Shown: piece by piece, positions 6,626-7,374 of the stretch
Layout of the letters: every line of letters starts with the position of its first letter
Numbering within the stretch: the first letter of the stretch is position 1
Source of the DNA: Thermoproteota archaeon
GTDB lineage: Archaea; Korarchaeota; Korarchaeia; Korarchaeales; Korarchaeaceae
Reading direction: 5' to 3'
NCBI GenBank assembly: GCA_021158805.1
Contig: JAGGTZ010000021.1
Location: 1-7,374 of the forward strand
Length of the DNA stretch: 7,374 nt
Position numbers and translations under genes: made by a program
Notes under the pieces: model-generated
Told to the model about the DNA's origin: nothing
The model's input: only the letters and a program-made list of their open reading frames with translations
The model's database searches: none

Positions 6626-7374
6626 ATGTTGATAAAGGTCAAAGACCTTAGGAAATTCTTCCCAGTAAGGAGGAGCCTGTCTGATGTCCTGAGGGGGAGA
6701 CCTCGAAAGTTCATTAGGGCTGTTAATGGACTTAACTTCAATATTATGGAGAATGAGGTCTTCTGCTTAGCTGGTGAGTCGGGATGTGGAAAGAGTACAA
6801 CTGGCAGACTCCTTGTGAGGCTGCTTGAACCTACATCAGGCGAGGTACTTTTCCAAGGAGAGAATATATATGAGATACCGAAGGAACAGTTTAAGGACTA
6901 TAGAAAGAAAATGCAGATAATATTCCAAGATCCCTATGAGTCCTTAAATCTTAGAATGACTGTTTATGATCTCATCGAAGAGCCATTAAGCATACATGAG
7001 ATAGGAAGTAAGGAGGAAAGGTTTGATATGGTGTATCAAGCTTTAGAGGACGTAGGTTTAGAACCACCCGAGGATTTCATGATAAGATATCCACATCAGC
7101 TTTCAGGTGGAGAGAGACAGAGGGTGGCCATCGCTAGGGCCTTAGTACTGAAACCAAAGTTCGTTGTTGCTGACGAGCCTGTTAGTATGCTTGATGTCTC
7201 GGTTAGAGCAGGGATACTCAAGTTGATGCTAGACTTGAAGGAGAAATATGGGCTCACTTACTTCTTGATAACTCATGACCTATCAGTGGCATACCATGTA
7301 TGCGATAGGATAGCAATAATGTATGCAGGGAAGATAGTGGAGATAGGACCAGCCGATAGTGTGATACTTGAGCC
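6626..7374 (+). CDS. oppF: peptide/nickel-type ABC transporter ATPase, OppF/DppF family, cut by the window end
   Basis: This is the second ATPase subunit, forming the heterodimer with the DppD-type protein. From the ATG at 6626, 249 complete codons are open to the window edge, so the C-terminal extension is missing only because the window ends. Visible motifs are Walker A GESGCGKST at 50-58, Q-loop Gln101 in IIFQDPYESLNLRMTV (the OppF-type Q-loop, unlike the QAAMNALNP of OppD), signature LSGGE at 159-163, Walker B FVVADE at 179-184, D-loop LDVS and switch His217 in ITHDL. The N-terminal insertion VRRSLSDVLRGRPRKFIRAV (14-33) before the first strand-loop is typical of OppF subunits. GGTGGT ends three bases before the ATG, a close but usable ribosome-binding site. 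It lies 55 bases after dppD on the same strand, so the genes are probably co-transcribed, with a possible internal promoter. Its last visible part contains the 51-base tract shared with dppD. Confidence 0.93.
   Translation, partial: MLIKVKDLRKFFPVRRSLSDVLRGRPRKFIRAVNGLNFNIMENEVFCLAGESGCGKSTTGRLLVRLLEPTSGEVLFQGENIYEIPKEQFKDYRKKMQIIFQDPYESLNLRMTVYDLIEEPLSIHEIGSKEERFDMVYQALEDVGLEPPEDFMIRYPHQLSGGERQRVAIARALVLKPKFVVADEPVSMLDVSVRAGILKLMLDLKEKYGLTYFLITHDLSVAYHVCDRIAIMYAGKIVEIGPADSVILE
7303..7353 (+). repeat. 51-base perfect direct repeat, copy 2 (in the oppF-like gene)
   Basis: Identical to 6270-6320 and in the same codon phase. The identity stops at once on both sides: base 7302 is G against T at 6269, and base 7354 is C against T at 6321. 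Confidence 0.95.

Noticed and set aside
1..7374. CRISPR array, tRNA/rRNA, insertion sequence or defence system
   Set aside because: I saw no regularly spaced repeats, cloverleaf-like RNA gene, transposase motif, terminal inverted repeats or nuclease/effector gene. The only long repeat is the 51-base coding tract.

Overview
The window looks like a piece of a thermophilic archaeal chromosome, probably from the TACK group (Thermoprotei- or Korarchaeota-like); the exact lineage cannot be fixed from this sequence. The reasons are: arginine is written mostly with AGG/AGA and isoleucine often with ATA; Shine-Dalgarno sequences are of the GAGGTGAT type; one gene starts with TTG; AT-rich TATA-like elements lie upstream of genes; and the solute-binding protein has the archaeal design of a signal peptide plus a threonine-rich linker and a C-terminal membrane anchor.

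Left part (1-1772, + strand). The window opens inside a gene whose C-terminal ~112 residues are visible and which I do not recognise. After a 138-base spacer holding a TATA-like element and a perfect 15-base palindrome comes a MmgE/PrpD-family gene (2-methylcitrate dehydratase superfamily). It is broken by three reading-frame changes, all of the same -1 type, plus an in-frame TAG. Its protein sequence is otherwise well preserved, which suggests recent inactivation or uncorrected sequencing indels.

Right part (1777-7374). This holds a nearly complete ABC importer of the peptide/nickel (Opp/Dpp) family, split over two divergent units. The - strand unit runs binding protein, DppB-type permease, DppC-type permease (5498 down to 1777). 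The + strand unit runs DppD-type ATPase, then OppF/DppF-type ATPase (5590 to beyond 7374, the second cut by the window edge). About 90 bases between the units must hold both promoters. The binding protein would catch a peptide (or, as in some archaeal members, an oligosaccharide) outside the membrane, the two permeases form the channel, and the two ATPases drive transport.

The most notable signals are the multiply disrupted MmgE/PrpD gene, a 51-base perfectly identical tract shared by the two otherwise diverged ATPase genes (a probable gene-conversion footprint), the palindrome in front of the MmgE/PrpD gene, and the compact convergent junction (4 bases) between the pseudogene and the transporter operon. 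I saw no RNA gene, CRISPR array, insertion sequence or evidently new defence system.
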